This document shows, piece by piece, positions 11,889 through 20,009 of a stretch of 64,000 nucleotides of DNA. The position numbers and the translations under genes were made by a program. The notes below the pieces were generated by a model. That model saw nothing but the letters and a program-made list of their open reading frames with translations, was not told the origin of the DNA and ran no database searches. The DNA comes from an uncultured Bacteroidales bacterium (GTDB taxonomy: Bacteria; Bacteroidota; Bacteroidia; Bacteroidales; F082), in assembly GCA_947303085.1 (NCBI GenBank), contig CAMYXP010000001.1, positions 558,001 through 622,000 on the forward strand, read 5' to 3'. Each line of letters starts with the position of its first letter. The first letter of the stretch is position 1.

Positions 11889-13175
11889 TCAAATGATTTC
11901 CGCTACTGTGAAATTGCTTCCTCCAACGAAGACAACATCGTCGAAATGAGCGTTGTTTAATGCTGAATTATATGCCTGTTGCACCGATTCGTAAACTGTT
12001 CCGCGAAGTCCTGCCTCTGCTGCTTTTGCCGCCAAAATGTTGGCATCCAGACCGCGTGGAAGGTCGGCTTTGCAGAAATAATAGTCGGCGTAATGTGGCA
12101 ACAGATGCAAAATTCCGTCTATGTCTTTATCGTTTACACAGCCTAAAACAAAATGTAACTTTCTGAAACTCATGTCGCTAAGCTGCATCACAATCTCTTT
12201 TACACCACCTACGTTGTGTCCTGTGTCGGCAATCACCAGCGGCTGACGGCCTAAAATCTGCCATCTTCCCATCAGGTTGGTGTTTTTCACCACATATTCC
12301 AATCCGTTGACTATGTCTTTCTTCTCGATATTGAACTTGTCTTTGAGCTGCTCGATGGCGCAAATCACTGTGGCGAGGTTCTTTTTCTGATAATATCCGA
12401 GAAGCGGGAACTCTACCGCCTCAATATACAATTCATTGTCTTTCCAGATATCAAACTTTTGATAATCAAGCGATTCGATATGTATTTTATCGCAATCAAC
12501 TATCTGGTCGGCGAAGAAAATAGGCGCGTTGCATTCCTTTGCCTTGTTGATGAACACGTCTTTCGTCTCCGTCTGCGTCTCACCGATAACCACTGGTGTG
12601 TTTGGCTTGATGATGCCTGCTTTTTCGGCTGCAATCTCAGCCAGAGTATTACCGAGCATCGCTACGTGATCCAAGGAAATATTAGTGATTACGCTAAGTT
12701 CAGGTTTTATGACGTTGGTCGAGTCGAGTCGTCCGCCGAGTCCCACCTCTATGATGGCGATGTCGACTTTTTCTTTCGCGAAGTAGTCGAAAGCCATGCC
12801 TGTAGCCATCTCGAAGAACGAGAGTTGCATCTCCTCGAACTTCTTCTTGTTATTGCCGATAAAATCAATGACATTCTGCTCAGGAATCACCTGTCCGTTG
12901 ATGCGTATGCGTTCGCGGAAGTCGCGCAGGTGAGGGGAGGTGTACAAGCCTGTTTTGTAGCCGCATTCCTGAAAAATTGATGCAAGTGTATGCGACACCG
13001 TACCTTTACCATTGGTGCCAGCCACATGCACTGTCTTAAAATTGTTCTGTGGATTGCCTAGAAAATCAAGGAGTTCCACAATGTTACCGAGGTCTGGCTT
13101 ATATGCCGCCGCCCCGAGTTTTTGATACATTGGAAATTTGTTAAACATCCAATTTGTAGTATCAGCGTAATTCAT
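11889..13175 (-). CDS. folC: Folylpolyglutamate synthase / dihydrofolate synthase
   Basis: An ATP-dependent Mur-ligase-family enzyme that adds glutamate to dihydropteroate and folates. At 428 residues it has normal length. The P-loop is AGTNGKGTV (about 52-60), followed by TSPHLRDFRERI, the acidic metal motif IIEVGLGGRLDSTNV, and the C-terminal DTGHNVGG. The ATG overlaps the stop of the tonB-family gene by 4 bases, so the two genes are translationally coupled. Confidence 0.95.
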   Translation of the reverse strand: MNYADTTNWMFNKFPMYQKLGAAAYKPDLGNIVELLDFLGNPQNNFKTVHVAGTNGKGTVSHTLASIFQECGYKTGLYTSPHLRDFRERIRINGQVIPEQNVIDFIGNNKKKFEEMQLSFFEMATGMAFDYFAKEKVDIAIIEVGLGGRLDSTNVIKPELSVITNISLDHVAMLGNTLAEIAAEKAGIIKPNTPVVIGETQTETKDVFINKAKECNAPIFFADQIVDCDKIHIESLDYQKFDIWKDNELYIEAVEFPLLGYYQKKNLATVICAIEQLKDKFNIEKKDIVNGLEYVVKNTNLMGRWQILGRQPLVIADTGHNVGGVKEIVMQLSDMSFRKLHFVLGCVNDKDIDGILHLLPHYADYYFCKADLPRGLDANILAAKAAEAGLRGTVYESVQQAYNSALNNAHFDDVVFVGGSNFTVAEII

Positions 13176-13900
13176 TGTCTTATAATAAATTTATAAGTTA
13201 TTGTTCCTTTTTGTAGCTCAGCCGCGTCTTTGTCGGGCAGGAATATCGACGATAATGCCGCCTGTTTTGCCATATCCTGCATCCTTGCGTTCGGAATTGT
13301 CGTTCCTTTGCCTATCTGCACGCGCTGAACCCTGCCGTCGCGGTCAACCCAGATGTCGACCACAATGGTGCCTTCTTCATCGACATCGTCTCTGTTTGGT
13401 GAAGATATGTGTTTAGCGCCTCTTCCGCCAAGGCTGTACGACGGACCGCCTCCGCTGCCGCCTTGTCCCTCGTAGCTGCTCGCATCTTGGCTTCCGTTAG
13501 GATTTCCTTGGTCGCCCGGAGTCTCAGTGTTTCCTTCCGAAGAAGGCTGCTCCTGTGTCTTCGATGGCTTGAACAACGCTCTCTCATTGACTTTTGGCTT
13601 TTCCTTTTTCTTTGGCTTAGGCGTCTCGATAGCCGGAGCTTCTTCCGTGTCTTGTGTAACTGTCTGTTCTTCAACGGGTTTAGGCTGCGGCTTGGGTGTC
13701 TCGACCACTTCTTTTGGCTTAGGCTGCTGTTTCACGCCCATGCCTTGGTTATACATGCCGAGATTCACCTCAACGCCTGCCTCACCTGGCAACGGCAACG
13801 GTGTCGTCAGTGCCATGATCAACAGAAGCGCCACAACAATGGCATGCACCGCCACGGTGACAGCTATCGCGATTGTCTTATTTCTGTTTTTCGTTGTCAT
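13172..13900 (-). CDS. tonB: TonB-family energy transducer
   Basis: A 242-residue inner-membrane-anchored periplasmic protein. It has one N-terminal transmembrane helix (about 9-31), a Pro/Lys/Glu-rich spacer (about 55-130), a Gly/Ser-rich linker (GGSGGGPSYSLGGRGAKH), and a C-terminal TonB domain (GTIVVDIWVDRDGRVQRVQI region to the end). With the adjacent exbD and exbB it forms the complex that powers outer-membrane receptors such as the BtuB-like protein at 55932. It overlaps exbD by 4 bases. Confidence 0.88.
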   Translation of the reverse strand: MTTKNRNKTIAIAVTVAVHAIVVALLLIMALTTPLPLPGEAGVEVNLGMYNQGMGVKQQPKPKEVVETPKPQPKPVEEQTVTQDTEEAPAIETPKPKKKEKPKVNERALFKPSKTQEQPSSEGNTETPGDQGNPNGSQDASSYEGQGGSGGGPSYSLGGRGAKHISSPNRDDVDEEGTIVVDIWVDRDGRVQRVQIGKGTTIPNARMQDMAKQAALSSIFLPDKDAAELQKGTITYKFIIRQ

Positions 13901-14310
13901 TTTTTAGCTGATGTTGCCAGCAAAACCTTATGGTTCTGATGAGTTTCGTTGTTGATGTTGTTCACAGCGTCAATCACGTTGACGACATACTGCACCGGCA
14001 CGCTCTTGTCGGAACGTACCACCACGGTGCCTTCGGTTGTGCCGCCCAGTGCCAGCAAAATCTCAGGTTTCAGCTGATTCTCGCTCACCTGACGCTCTCC
14101 AACATAATAATTCATCTTCTCGTTGATGTAAACGGTGACGGTCTGCTTCGCCATGGTGCGGCTGCTGCTCTGCGGAAGCAACAGCTTGATGGCGTTAGGT
14201 GCCACCAGCGTCGACGTCAGCATGAAGAAAATGAGGAGCAGAAACACGAGGTCGGACATCGACGACGAGTTAAACTCCACTCTTCTTTGATTTCTGCGTT
14301 TCAGTGCCAT
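13897..14310 (-). CDS. exbD: Biopolymer transport protein ExbD
   Basis: A 137-residue protein with a single N-terminal transmembrane helix (DLVFLLLIFFMLTSTLV) containing the essential helix aspartate D20, and a periplasmic domain of the ExbD/TolR type (VYINEKMNYYVGERQV, VVRSDKSVPVQYVVNVIDAV). Located directly after exbB (3-base gap) and overlapping the tonB-family start. Confidence 0.93.
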   Translation of the reverse strand: MALKRRNQRRVEFNSSSMSDLVFLLLIFFMLTSTLVAPNAIKLLLPQSSSRTMAKQTVTVYINEKMNYYVGERQVSENQLKPEILLALGGTTEGTVVVRSDKSVPVQYVVNVIDAVNNINNETHQNHKVLLATSAKK

Positions 14311-14313
14311 GAC

Positions 14314-15000
14314 TTATTGTGCTGGTTCGTTCAAAACATCCATAAACTCAATGCTCTTCGACTCTAGCAGGTTCACCACCTTGTCGATTTGCGATACAAG
14401 AATATTGTAGAAAATGAAGGCGATGATACCTACGATAAGACCGCCCACTGTAGTCACCATAGCCTGGTAGATACCAGTCGAGAGAAGCTCGATGTCGATA
14501 TTGTTGCCTGCCATCGACATGTCGTAGAAAGCGCGAATCATACCGATAACGGTGCCGAGGAAGCCCAACATAGGACCAGCACCTGATATCATGGCGAGGA
14601 GTGCCACGCCTTTCTCGAGATTGCTAACCTCAAGATTACCAACGTTTTCGATAGCTGTCTGAATGTCGTTCAACGGCTTGCCGATGCGCGAGATACCTTT
14701 CTCAATCATGCGCGAAAGCGGGGTGGAGGTTCTCTGGCATAACACCTTGGCATCGTTCAACTTGCCATCTTTCATGTAATTACGGATTGTCTCCATGAAC
14801 ATGTCGTCTTTTTTCGCCGCCTTGTTGATGGTGATAAATCTCTCAACGAAAATGTAGACCGCGATAACCGACGCAATGGCCAGCAAAAGCATAATCCAAC
14901 CGCCCTGGACGGTCATGTCCCAAATAGACATCCTGATTTCTGTGGCTTCTGTAACTGTTTCAACCACAGGTACTTGCAATAAAAATCTTGTTAAATTCAT
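14314..15000 (-). CDS. exbB: MotA/TolQ/ExbB proton channel family protein
   Basis: A 228-residue inner-membrane protein with three hydrophobic helices: GGWIMLLLAIASVIAVYIFV (about 33-52), a second around 132-155 (ALLAMISGAGPMLGFLGTVI), and a third around 180-205 (MVTTVGGLIVGIIAFIFYN). It is the proton-channel component of the ExbB-ExbD-TonB motor and first gene of the leftward operon that continues through exbD, tonB, folC, tamL and the helicase. Confidence 0.93.
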   Translation of the reverse strand: MNLTRFLLQVPVVETVTEATEIRMSIWDMTVQGGWIMLLLAIASVIAVYIFVERFITINKAAKKDDMFMETIRNYMKDGKLNDAKVLCQRTSTPLSRMIEKGISRIGKPLNDIQTAIENVGNLEVSNLEKGVALLAMISGAGPMLGFLGTVIGMIRAFYDMSMAGNNIDIELLSTGIYQAMVTTVGGLIVGIIAFIFYNILVSQIDKVVNLLESKSIEFMDVLNEPAQ

Positions 15001-15040
15001 ATACTTATATTTGTCATTTACAAAAATAACTATAAAATGG

Positions 15041-15048
15041 CAAATATA
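15041..15048 (-). promoter_or_regulatory. -7 box of the exbB operon promoter
   Basis: CAAATATA on the plus strand is TATATTTG on the minus strand, matching TAnnTTTG, 41 bases before the exbB start. Confidence 0.6.
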
Positions 15049-15069
15049 TTACAAAAATCTTGAAAAAAA

Positions 15070-15972
15070 TCAGATTTCAGTGAATCTTTTTACAATTTTT
15101 TCTCTATAAGTGTTGGAAACAGGTACCGATTCCAAGCCTGCTTGGTTGAAATCGATGTAATAGCCATCAGAATCGTTGCGTATCAGCTTGATATTGTTGG
15201 AGTTAACGATGTAGGTGCGATGACAGCGCATGAGAGGTGTGCCTACGAAAGCGTCTTCGATGGCCTGAATCTTGTTGCGGAGAACAAACGAGCTGATGCC
15301 ACCTTTGTTATTATAATACACGTTGACGTAGTTGCCTTCTGCCTTAATGTAATAGATATTTTCTAACTTCACGGTGAACTTCAAGGCTCCAGTGTAATCG
15401 TTGAAATTGATGATATCAGGATTATCGGTGACAAGAGCCTCATTGTTGGTGTTTTTGGTAGTATTTGGCTTGTTGCCGTTAGGGTTCGATTGTATCACTC
15501 TTCGTGCAATCTTCAGCACTCGTTGCGCGTCGAGAAGGGCAAAACTCAAGTCGGTGACGATAAACGGGAAACCGAGAGCGATGAAGGTGATGAGCACACT
15601 CTTTCCCAAAATGAGTTCGGTAGGATGCCCAGTGATATGCATGATTCTCAATGAGATATATGCATGGAACAATCCGATAACTATAATCTCGCCTAAAGTC
15701 CAGAAGATGAACTTGGGGAATGTGAACCTGATTAGTCGTTTCGACATGTAATACATCATTATCCTGCTGAAAATCAAGAAGATAGTGGAAATAATGATGA
15801 AGAAAGCCGTATAAATGAACTTGTCTTTTTCTTCTAGTGAAAACCAAGCTGTGGTGGTATCCGATAAAGGAATATATATAGCCAAAAACGCTATCGCGAA
15901 GAGCACGGAGATGGTTACTTGGACAATCAGGTTGTTCTTCTCAATCAGATAATGTGGCAATTTTTTACTCAT
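15070..15972 (-). CDS. Membrane-anchored LytTR-family transcriptional regulator
   Basis: A 300-residue protein. The N-terminal half holds four predicted transmembrane helices (for example VTISVLFAIAFLAIYIPL, FIYTAFFIIISTIFLIF). After an Asn/Thr-rich linker (about 160-190) comes a C-terminal LytTR DNA-binding domain (about 200-298) with the typical IYYIKAEGNYVNVYY, MRCHRTYIVN and VPVSNTYREKI blocks. No receiver domain is present. I chose the ATG at 15972 because a -7 box at 15992-15999 lies between it and the alternative start at 16002. It is transcribed away from the 16013-16155 repeat array, which suggests it controls itself and fabH. Confidence 0.87.
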   Translation of the reverse strand: MSKKLPHYLIEKNNLIVQVTISVLFAIAFLAIYIPLSDTTTAWFSLEEKDKFIYTAFFIIISTIFLIFSRIMMYYMSKRLIRFTFPKFIFWTLGEIIVIGLFHAYISLRIMHITGHPTELILGKSVLITFIALGFPFIVTDLSFALLDAQRVLKIARRVIQSNPNGNKPNTTKNTNNEALVTDNPDIINFNDYTGALKFTVKLENIYYIKAEGNYVNVYYNNKGGISSFVLRNKIQAIEDAFVGTPLMRCHRTYIVNSNNIKLIRNDSDGYYIDFNQAGLESVPVSNTYREKIVKRFTEI

Positions 15973-15991
15973 TGGCGTAATTATTACGCTG

Positions 15992-15999
15992 CAAAGATA
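15992..15999 (-). promoter_or_regulatory. -7 box of the LytTR gene promoter
   Basis: CAAAGATA reads TATCTTTG on the minus strand, a common Bacteroidota -7 box. The predicted start near 15985 leaves a leader of about 13 bases. Its -33 region falls in the first copies of the repeat array. Confidence 0.65.
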
Positions 16000-16012
16000 C
16001 AAAATATTTTTA

Positions 16013-16155
16013 TTTCGTCACAAAAAGTCGAAATTTTATCACAAAAATTTTTATTTCGTCACAAAATTGCGAAATTTCGTCACAAAATGGCCAGATTCGT
16101 CACAAAAAGGCCAAATTCGTCACAATGTTGCGGGAATTCGTCACAAAAATTCACC
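16013..16155. repeat. Seven-copy TTCGTCACAAAA direct-repeat array between divergent promoters
   Basis: The core TCACAA recurs seven times in one orientation, its T at 16018, 16039, 16059, 16080, 16100, 16120 and 16141. Steps are 21, 20, 21, 20, 20 and 21 bases, two turns of DNA. Six copies are preceded by TTCG; copy 2 has TTTA. A partial copy (TCACC) follows at 16151. Spacers differ in sequence, so this is not a simple tandem duplication. LytTR regulators are known to bind direct repeats about two turns apart, and a LytTR gene is the left-hand neighbour. Confidence 0.9.
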
Positions 16156-16172
16156 AAGTGGATTTATGAGGG

Positions 16173-16180
16173 TACTTTTG
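16173..16180 (+). promoter_or_regulatory. -7 box of the fab-etf operon promoter
   Basis: TACTTTTG matches TAnnTTTG, 47 bases before the fabH ATG. The seventh repeat of the array lies where the -33 element would be, so a protein bound there could act directly on RNA polymerase. Confidence 0.65.
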
Positions 16181-16226
16181 CGACGTTTGAAAACGAGTAA
16201 TTAATTAACAACTAAATAAAATTTAA

Positions 16227-17174
16227 ATGAAAATTTCAGGCTTAGGAAGTTCTCTTCCATCAAAAGTGGTTACCAACCAGATGCTGGCTGAGATTCTTGA
16301 CACATCTGACGAATGGATTACTGCACGTACCGGTATCAAGGAACGTCGCGTCCTTTCTACAGAATACGTGTTGGATCTCGCTGTCGACGCTGCAAAGAAA
16401 GCTCTTGCCGACGCTAAGATGGACGCAAAGGATTTGGATTACATCATTTGCGCAAACGTGGTCAACGAATATGTGACTCCGGCTCTTAGCTGTATAATCC
16501 TTGAAAAGATTGGTGCAAAGTGTCCATGTGTCGACCTTAATGGTGCTTGCGTTGGTTTCATCTATGCTTGCGACATCGCGGAAGCCTTTTATAAAATAGG
16601 TAAGGTGAAGAACGTGCTGGTGGTGGCTGCCGAGGCTCCTGCACACATGCTCGACTGGCACGACCGTACTTGCGCCGTGTTGTTCGGTGCCGGTGCCGGC
16701 GCTGCAGTGCTTACACCAGGCGACAACATCATCGCTACACGTTTCACCGGCTCACCAGGATGGGATCGTCTGTATGAAATGCACGACCTCCAGTGGTGCC
16801 CTTACGATGAAAAAGGCAGAACAAACCTCCCTCTCGTGATGCACGGCCAGGATGTGTTCAAATTCGCCACATCGACATGCGTCAGCGACTTGCAGGAACT
16901 GCTTAAGGAAACAAAGTTGAAAGCCGATGATATTGACACCTATTTCATCCATCAGGCTAACTTGAGAATTATAAAATACATTGAACAGATGCTTAAACAG
17001 CCGAGCGAGAAATTCCCGACCAACATCGAGAAATACGGTAACACCTCATCGGCCAGCCTCCCTATTCTGCTCGACGAGACAAAACGCGCAGGAAAACTCA
17101 AGGAAGGCGACATGCTGGCATTCAGCGCATTCGGCGCTGGCCTCGTATCTGGTGCAATGATTATGAAATGGTAA
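16227..17174 (+). CDS. fabH: Beta-ketoacyl-ACP synthase III (FabH family)
   Basis: Condenses an acyl-CoA starter with malonyl-ACP to begin fatty acid synthesis. The 315-residue protein has the full catalytic triad: C108 (LNGACVGF), H242 (FIHQAN) and N272 (YGNTSSASLP). The C-terminus has the glycine-rich FSAFGAGLVSGA block. First gene of an eight-gene same-strand cluster ending at fabG. The gene could start a route with an unusual primer, but the primer cannot be read from the sequence. Confidence 0.93.
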   Translation: MKISGLGSSLPSKVVTNQMLAEILDTSDEWITARTGIKERRVLSTEYVLDLAVDAAKKALADAKMDAKDLDYIICANVVNEYVTPALSCIILEKIGAKCPCVDLNGACVGFIYACDIAEAFYKIGKVKNVLVVAAEAPAHMLDWHDRTCAVLFGAGAGAAVLTPGDNIIATRFTGSPGWDRLYEMHDLQWCPYDEKGRTNLPLVMHGQDVFKFATSTCVSDLQELLKETKLKADDIDTYFIHQANLRIIKYIEQMLKQPSEKFPTNIEKYGNTSSASLPILLDETKRAGKLKEGDMLAFSAFGAGLVSGAMIMKW

Positions 17175-17185
17175 ATTTGAGAATA

Positions 17186-18421
17186 ATGGAAAAAAGAAGA
17201 GTAGTTATAACAGGAATGGGAGTTGTTTCTCCTGTTGGAAATGATGTCAACACTTTCCTCGACAGCATCATGAACGGAAAATGCGGCATCGATTTCATCA
17301 CCAAGTTCAATACCGACGACCTTCCTGTGAAGGTGGCAGCTGAAGTTAAAGATTTCAACCCTGAGAAAGATGGTCTTGAGACCGCTTTCACTCGTCGTAA
17401 CGACCTTTTCGCTGTCTATGCTATGGCAGCAGCTTGCCAGGCAATGAAAGGCAACGAAGAAGGCTGGGATCCTGACCGCTTGGGCGTTTACATCGGCTCA
17501 GGTATCGGCGGATTCGACACCATGATGCGCGAGATGCATAAACTCGAGGCTGAAGGTCCACGCTGGGTATCTCCTCTGATGATCCCTACCATGATCGCTA
17601 ACATGGCATCAGGTAATGTGGCTATTCGTTTCAACGCTCACGGCGTCTGCTTGCCAGTCGTAACAGCTTGTGCTACAAGTACTCACGCCATCGGCGAGGC
17701 TTATCGTGCCATCAAAGACGGCTATGCCGACGGCATCATAGCAGGCGGTACCGAAGCACCTATTAATAGATTGTCAATCGCAGGCTTCGCCAACTGCAAG
17801 GCTTTGACCAAGTCGGAAGACCCGAATGCGGCATCACTGCCATTCGACAAACGTCGCGCAGGCTTCGTCATCGCTGAAGGCGCAGGCATCGTTCTTTTGG
17901 AAGAACTCGAGCATGCCAAACAACGCGGAGCAACAATCTACGCTGAGGTTTGCGGCTACGGCAACACCTGCGACGGTCACCACGTCACAGCACCACATCC
18001 TGAAGGAACATACGCAGCCAAGGCTATCAAGATGGCATTGGACGAGGCTGGTTATCAGGAGAAGAAAGACTTCCTTTATATCAATGCACACGGCACAGGC
18101 ACAGCATTGAACGACTCGTCGGAGACACAGGCTATCAAGAAAGCCATGGGTGAGGACGAGGCACGCAGAGCTCTCATCAGCTCGACAAAGTCAATGACAG
18201 GACACCTTCTCGGTGCTGCCGGCGCTATCGAAATCATCGCATCGGCATTGGCATTGCAGAAAGGTATGGTGCCTCCGACAATCAACCTCAACGAGGCTGA
18301 CCCTGTTTGCGACCTCAACTACACGCCAAATAAGGCTGTTAAGGCCGACTTGACCATCGCGGTGTCACAGTCATTAGGTTTCGGCGGACATAATGGCGCT
18401 GTCGCGCTACGCAGACTTTAG
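17186..18421 (+). CDS. fabF: Beta-ketoacyl-ACP synthase II (FabF family)
   Basis: Elongating condensing enzyme of type II fatty acid synthesis, 411 residues from the ATG at 17186 (MEKRRVVITGMGVVSPVG). An in-frame ATG at 17168 lies inside the fabH end and adds only MVNLRI. The catalytic cysteine is C162 (VTACATSTHAIG). The two catalytic histidines are in NAHGTGTALND and TGHLLGAAGA, and the chain ends LGFGGHNGAVALRRL. It follows fabH closely. Confidence 0.95.
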   Translation: MEKRRVVITGMGVVSPVGNDVNTFLDSIMNGKCGIDFITKFNTDDLPVKVAAEVKDFNPEKDGLETAFTRRNDLFAVYAMAAACQAMKGNEEGWDPDRLGVYIGSGIGGFDTMMREMHKLEAEGPRWVSPLMIPTMIANMASGNVAIRFNAHGVCLPVVTACATSTHAIGEAYRAIKDGYADGIIAGGTEAPINRLSIAGFANCKALTKSEDPNAASLPFDKRRAGFVIAEGAGIVLLEELEHAKQRGATIYAEVCGYGNTCDGHHVTAPHPEGTYAAKAIKMALDEAGYQEKKDFLYINAHGTGTALNDSSETQAIKKAMGEDEARRALISSTKSMTGHLLGAAGAIEIIASALALQKGMVPPTINLNEADPVCDLNYTPNKAVKADLTIAVSQSLGFGGHNGAVALRRL

Positions 18422-18459
18422 ACCTTAGACTTTAGAAATTAACTGAAAAGTATATAGAT

Positions 18460-18885
18460 ATGACAAGAGAAGAATTAAAAAATTATCTACCGCACCGTGA
18501 GCCTATGTTGCTCATCGACGAGATTGATATTGACGATCAGCATGTAGCTCATTCGAAATATCACGTCAGAGGCGATGAGTTCTTCCTCCAGGGTCACTTC
18601 CCGGGCAACCCAGTGGTGCCGGGCGTCATCCTCTGCGAGATTATGGCTCAGTCGTGCGCTCTCCTCATGAAGGAAGACCTTCCGGGAAAACTGACATTCT
18701 ACACAGGCATCAACAATGTGCGTTTCAAGAATCAGGTTCTTCCTGGTGACACCATCGAAGTGGACGCTGTTTTGACCGCCCATCGCGCCAACATCTATTT
18801 CTGCGACGCTAAACTGAGCGTGGCCGGAAAACAGTGCGTCAGCGGAAGCCTCTCGTTCGCTCTCGTTCCAAGAACAGAAAAATAA
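18460..18885 (+). CDS. fabZ: 3-hydroxyacyl-ACP dehydratase (FabZ family)
   Basis: A 141-residue hot-dog-fold enzyme that dehydrates 3-hydroxyacyl-ACP to trans-2-enoyl-ACP. The family signature is complete: LPHREPMLLID near the N-terminus, the catalytic histidine in QGHFPGNPVVPGV and the catalytic glutamate in CEIMAQSCA. Length is normal for single-domain FabZ, not the LpxC-FabZ fusion found elsewhere in Bacteroidota. The gap to fabF carries a short TTAGACTTTAG-type repeat. Confidence 0.94.
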   Translation: MTREELKNYLPHREPMLLIDEIDIDDQHVAHSKYHVRGDEFFLQGHFPGNPVVPGVILCEIMAQSCALLMKEDLPGKLTFYTGINNVRFKNQVLPGDTIEVDAVLTAHRANIYFCDAKLSVAGKQCVSGSLSFALVPRTEK

Positions 18886-18896
18886 GTTTTTATATA

Positions 18897-19715
18897 ATGA
18901 AGAAAGAATTTCAAATAGTTGTGTTGGCAAAACAGGTGCCTGATACCAAGAATGTTGGTAAGGACGCCATGAATGCCGACGGCACCATCAACCGCGCGGC
19001 TCTTCCTGCCATCTTCAATCCTGATGACATGAAGGCTTTAGAGATGGCTTTGATGTGCCGTGATATGATTAAGAAGGAAAACATCGATGTCAAAGTGACT
19101 GTCATCACCATGGGACCTCCACGTGCTAATGAAATCGTGCGCGAGGCTTTATACCGTGGCGCTGACAACGGCTTGGTCATCAGCGACAAGCGTTTTGCAG
19201 GTTCGGATACCTTGGCAACATCTTACGCTTTAGCAATGGCTATCAAGAAGTTAGGTCATTACGACATCGTCTTCACAGGACGCCAGGCTATCGACGGCGA
19301 CACCGCACAGGTGGGTCCTCAGACAGCTGAGAAACTTGGCGTGCCACAGATCACATACGCTGATGAGATTATCGCTGCAGCAACCGACAAGATTCGTCTT
19401 AAGAGAGTGCTTCAGCATGGTACAGAGGTGGTGGAGACTCAGCTTCCAGCCCTCGTGACAGTTCACGGCAACGCCCATGACTGCCGCTCACGCCACGCTC
19501 ATCTCGTAATTAAGAGAAAAAACACCGAAATCCCAATGTGGACAGCTGATGACATCAATCCTGATTTCGAGAGATTAGGTCTGAAAGGCTCTCCTACAAA
19601 GGTTAAAAACATCGAGAACGTCGTTCTTACCAAAAAAGAAAGCATAACAATCAACAGTGATGACGAGGGTATCAAAGGTTTAATCGAAGACCTCACTGCA
19701 TCACACATTTTCTAA
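18897..19715 (+). CDS. etfB: Electron transfer flavoprotein beta subunit
   Basis: A 272-residue ETF beta subunit. The start at 18897 (MKKEFQIVVLAKQVPDT) is 11 bases after fabZ; the frame is open upstream only through fabZ sequence. KQVPDT, VITMGPP and FTGRQAIDGDTAQVGPQ are words I associate with the clostridial, NADH-using bifurcating ETF group rather than the mitochondrial type. It partners the EtfA at 20009 and presumably the acyl-CoA dehydrogenase at 21004. The acyl carrier protein gene lies between the two ETF genes, which is unusual. Confidence 0.93.
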   Translation: MKKEFQIVVLAKQVPDTKNVGKDAMNADGTINRAALPAIFNPDDMKALEMALMCRDMIKKENIDVKVTVITMGPPRANEIVREALYRGADNGLVISDKRFAGSDTLATSYALAMAIKKLGHYDIVFTGRQAIDGDTAQVGPQTAEKLGVPQITYADEIIAAATDKIRLKRVLQHGTEVVETQLPALVTVHGNAHDCRSRHAHLVIKRKNTEIPMWTADDINPDFERLGLKGSPTKVKNIENVVLTKKESITINSDDEGIKGLIEDLTASHIF

Positions 19716-19772
19716 GATTTAACAATTAAGATTTAAAATTATTTAAGAATAAAAATTAAAAAAATTATAGCC

Positions 19773-20009
19773 ATGACAACAAAAGAAAAAATCACCGAAA
19801 TTATCGTTAATAAACTGAATTGCGAACCATCATTAGTTACAGAAGATGCAGGTTTTGTCACAACATTAGGCGCTGACTCTTTGGACATCGTCGAGCTTAT
19901 CATGGACATCGAGCGTGAGTTCGAAATCACTATCCCTGATAACATGACAGAAAAGATCGTCACAGTGGGCGATGCAATTAAAGTTGTTGAAGAAATCAAA
20001 GCAAAATAA
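19773..20009 (+). CDS. acpP: Acyl carrier protein
   Basis: A 78-residue carrier protein. The phosphopantetheine attachment serine is S36 in GADSLDIVELIM. The helix-2 acidic face (DIVELIMDIEREFEI) is typical of fatty-acid ACPs. It is placed between etfB and etfA: the preceding gap is 57 AT-rich bases, and its stop overlaps the etfA ATG by one base (TAATG). It could be the housekeeping ACP or one dedicated to this operon; only a genome search for another acpP can tell. Confidence 0.95.
   Translation: MTTKEKITEIIVNKLNCEPSLVTEDAGFVTTLGADSLDIVELIMDIEREFEITIPDNMTEKIVTVGDAIKVVEEIKAK

Noticed and set aside
12459-12980. A 173-codon open frame opposite folC
   Set aside because: It is a frame shadow: folC has full-length family similarity, and the antisense product shows no recognisable domain or start signal.
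13409-13939. A 176-codon open frame opposite tonB/exbD
   Set aside because: It arises from the Pro/Lys-rich spacer of the TonB-family protein on the opposite strand; composition is Arg/Leu/Ser-skewed and no domain is visible.
15973-16002. Upstream start of the LytTR gene at 16002
   Set aside because: It lies upstream of the -7 box at 15992-15999, so it would not be in the transcript.
16013-16155. Possible CRISPR array
   Set aside because: The repeats are only about 12 bases with 8-9 base spacers and a 20-21 base period, and no cas genes are near. Phased regulator sites fit better.
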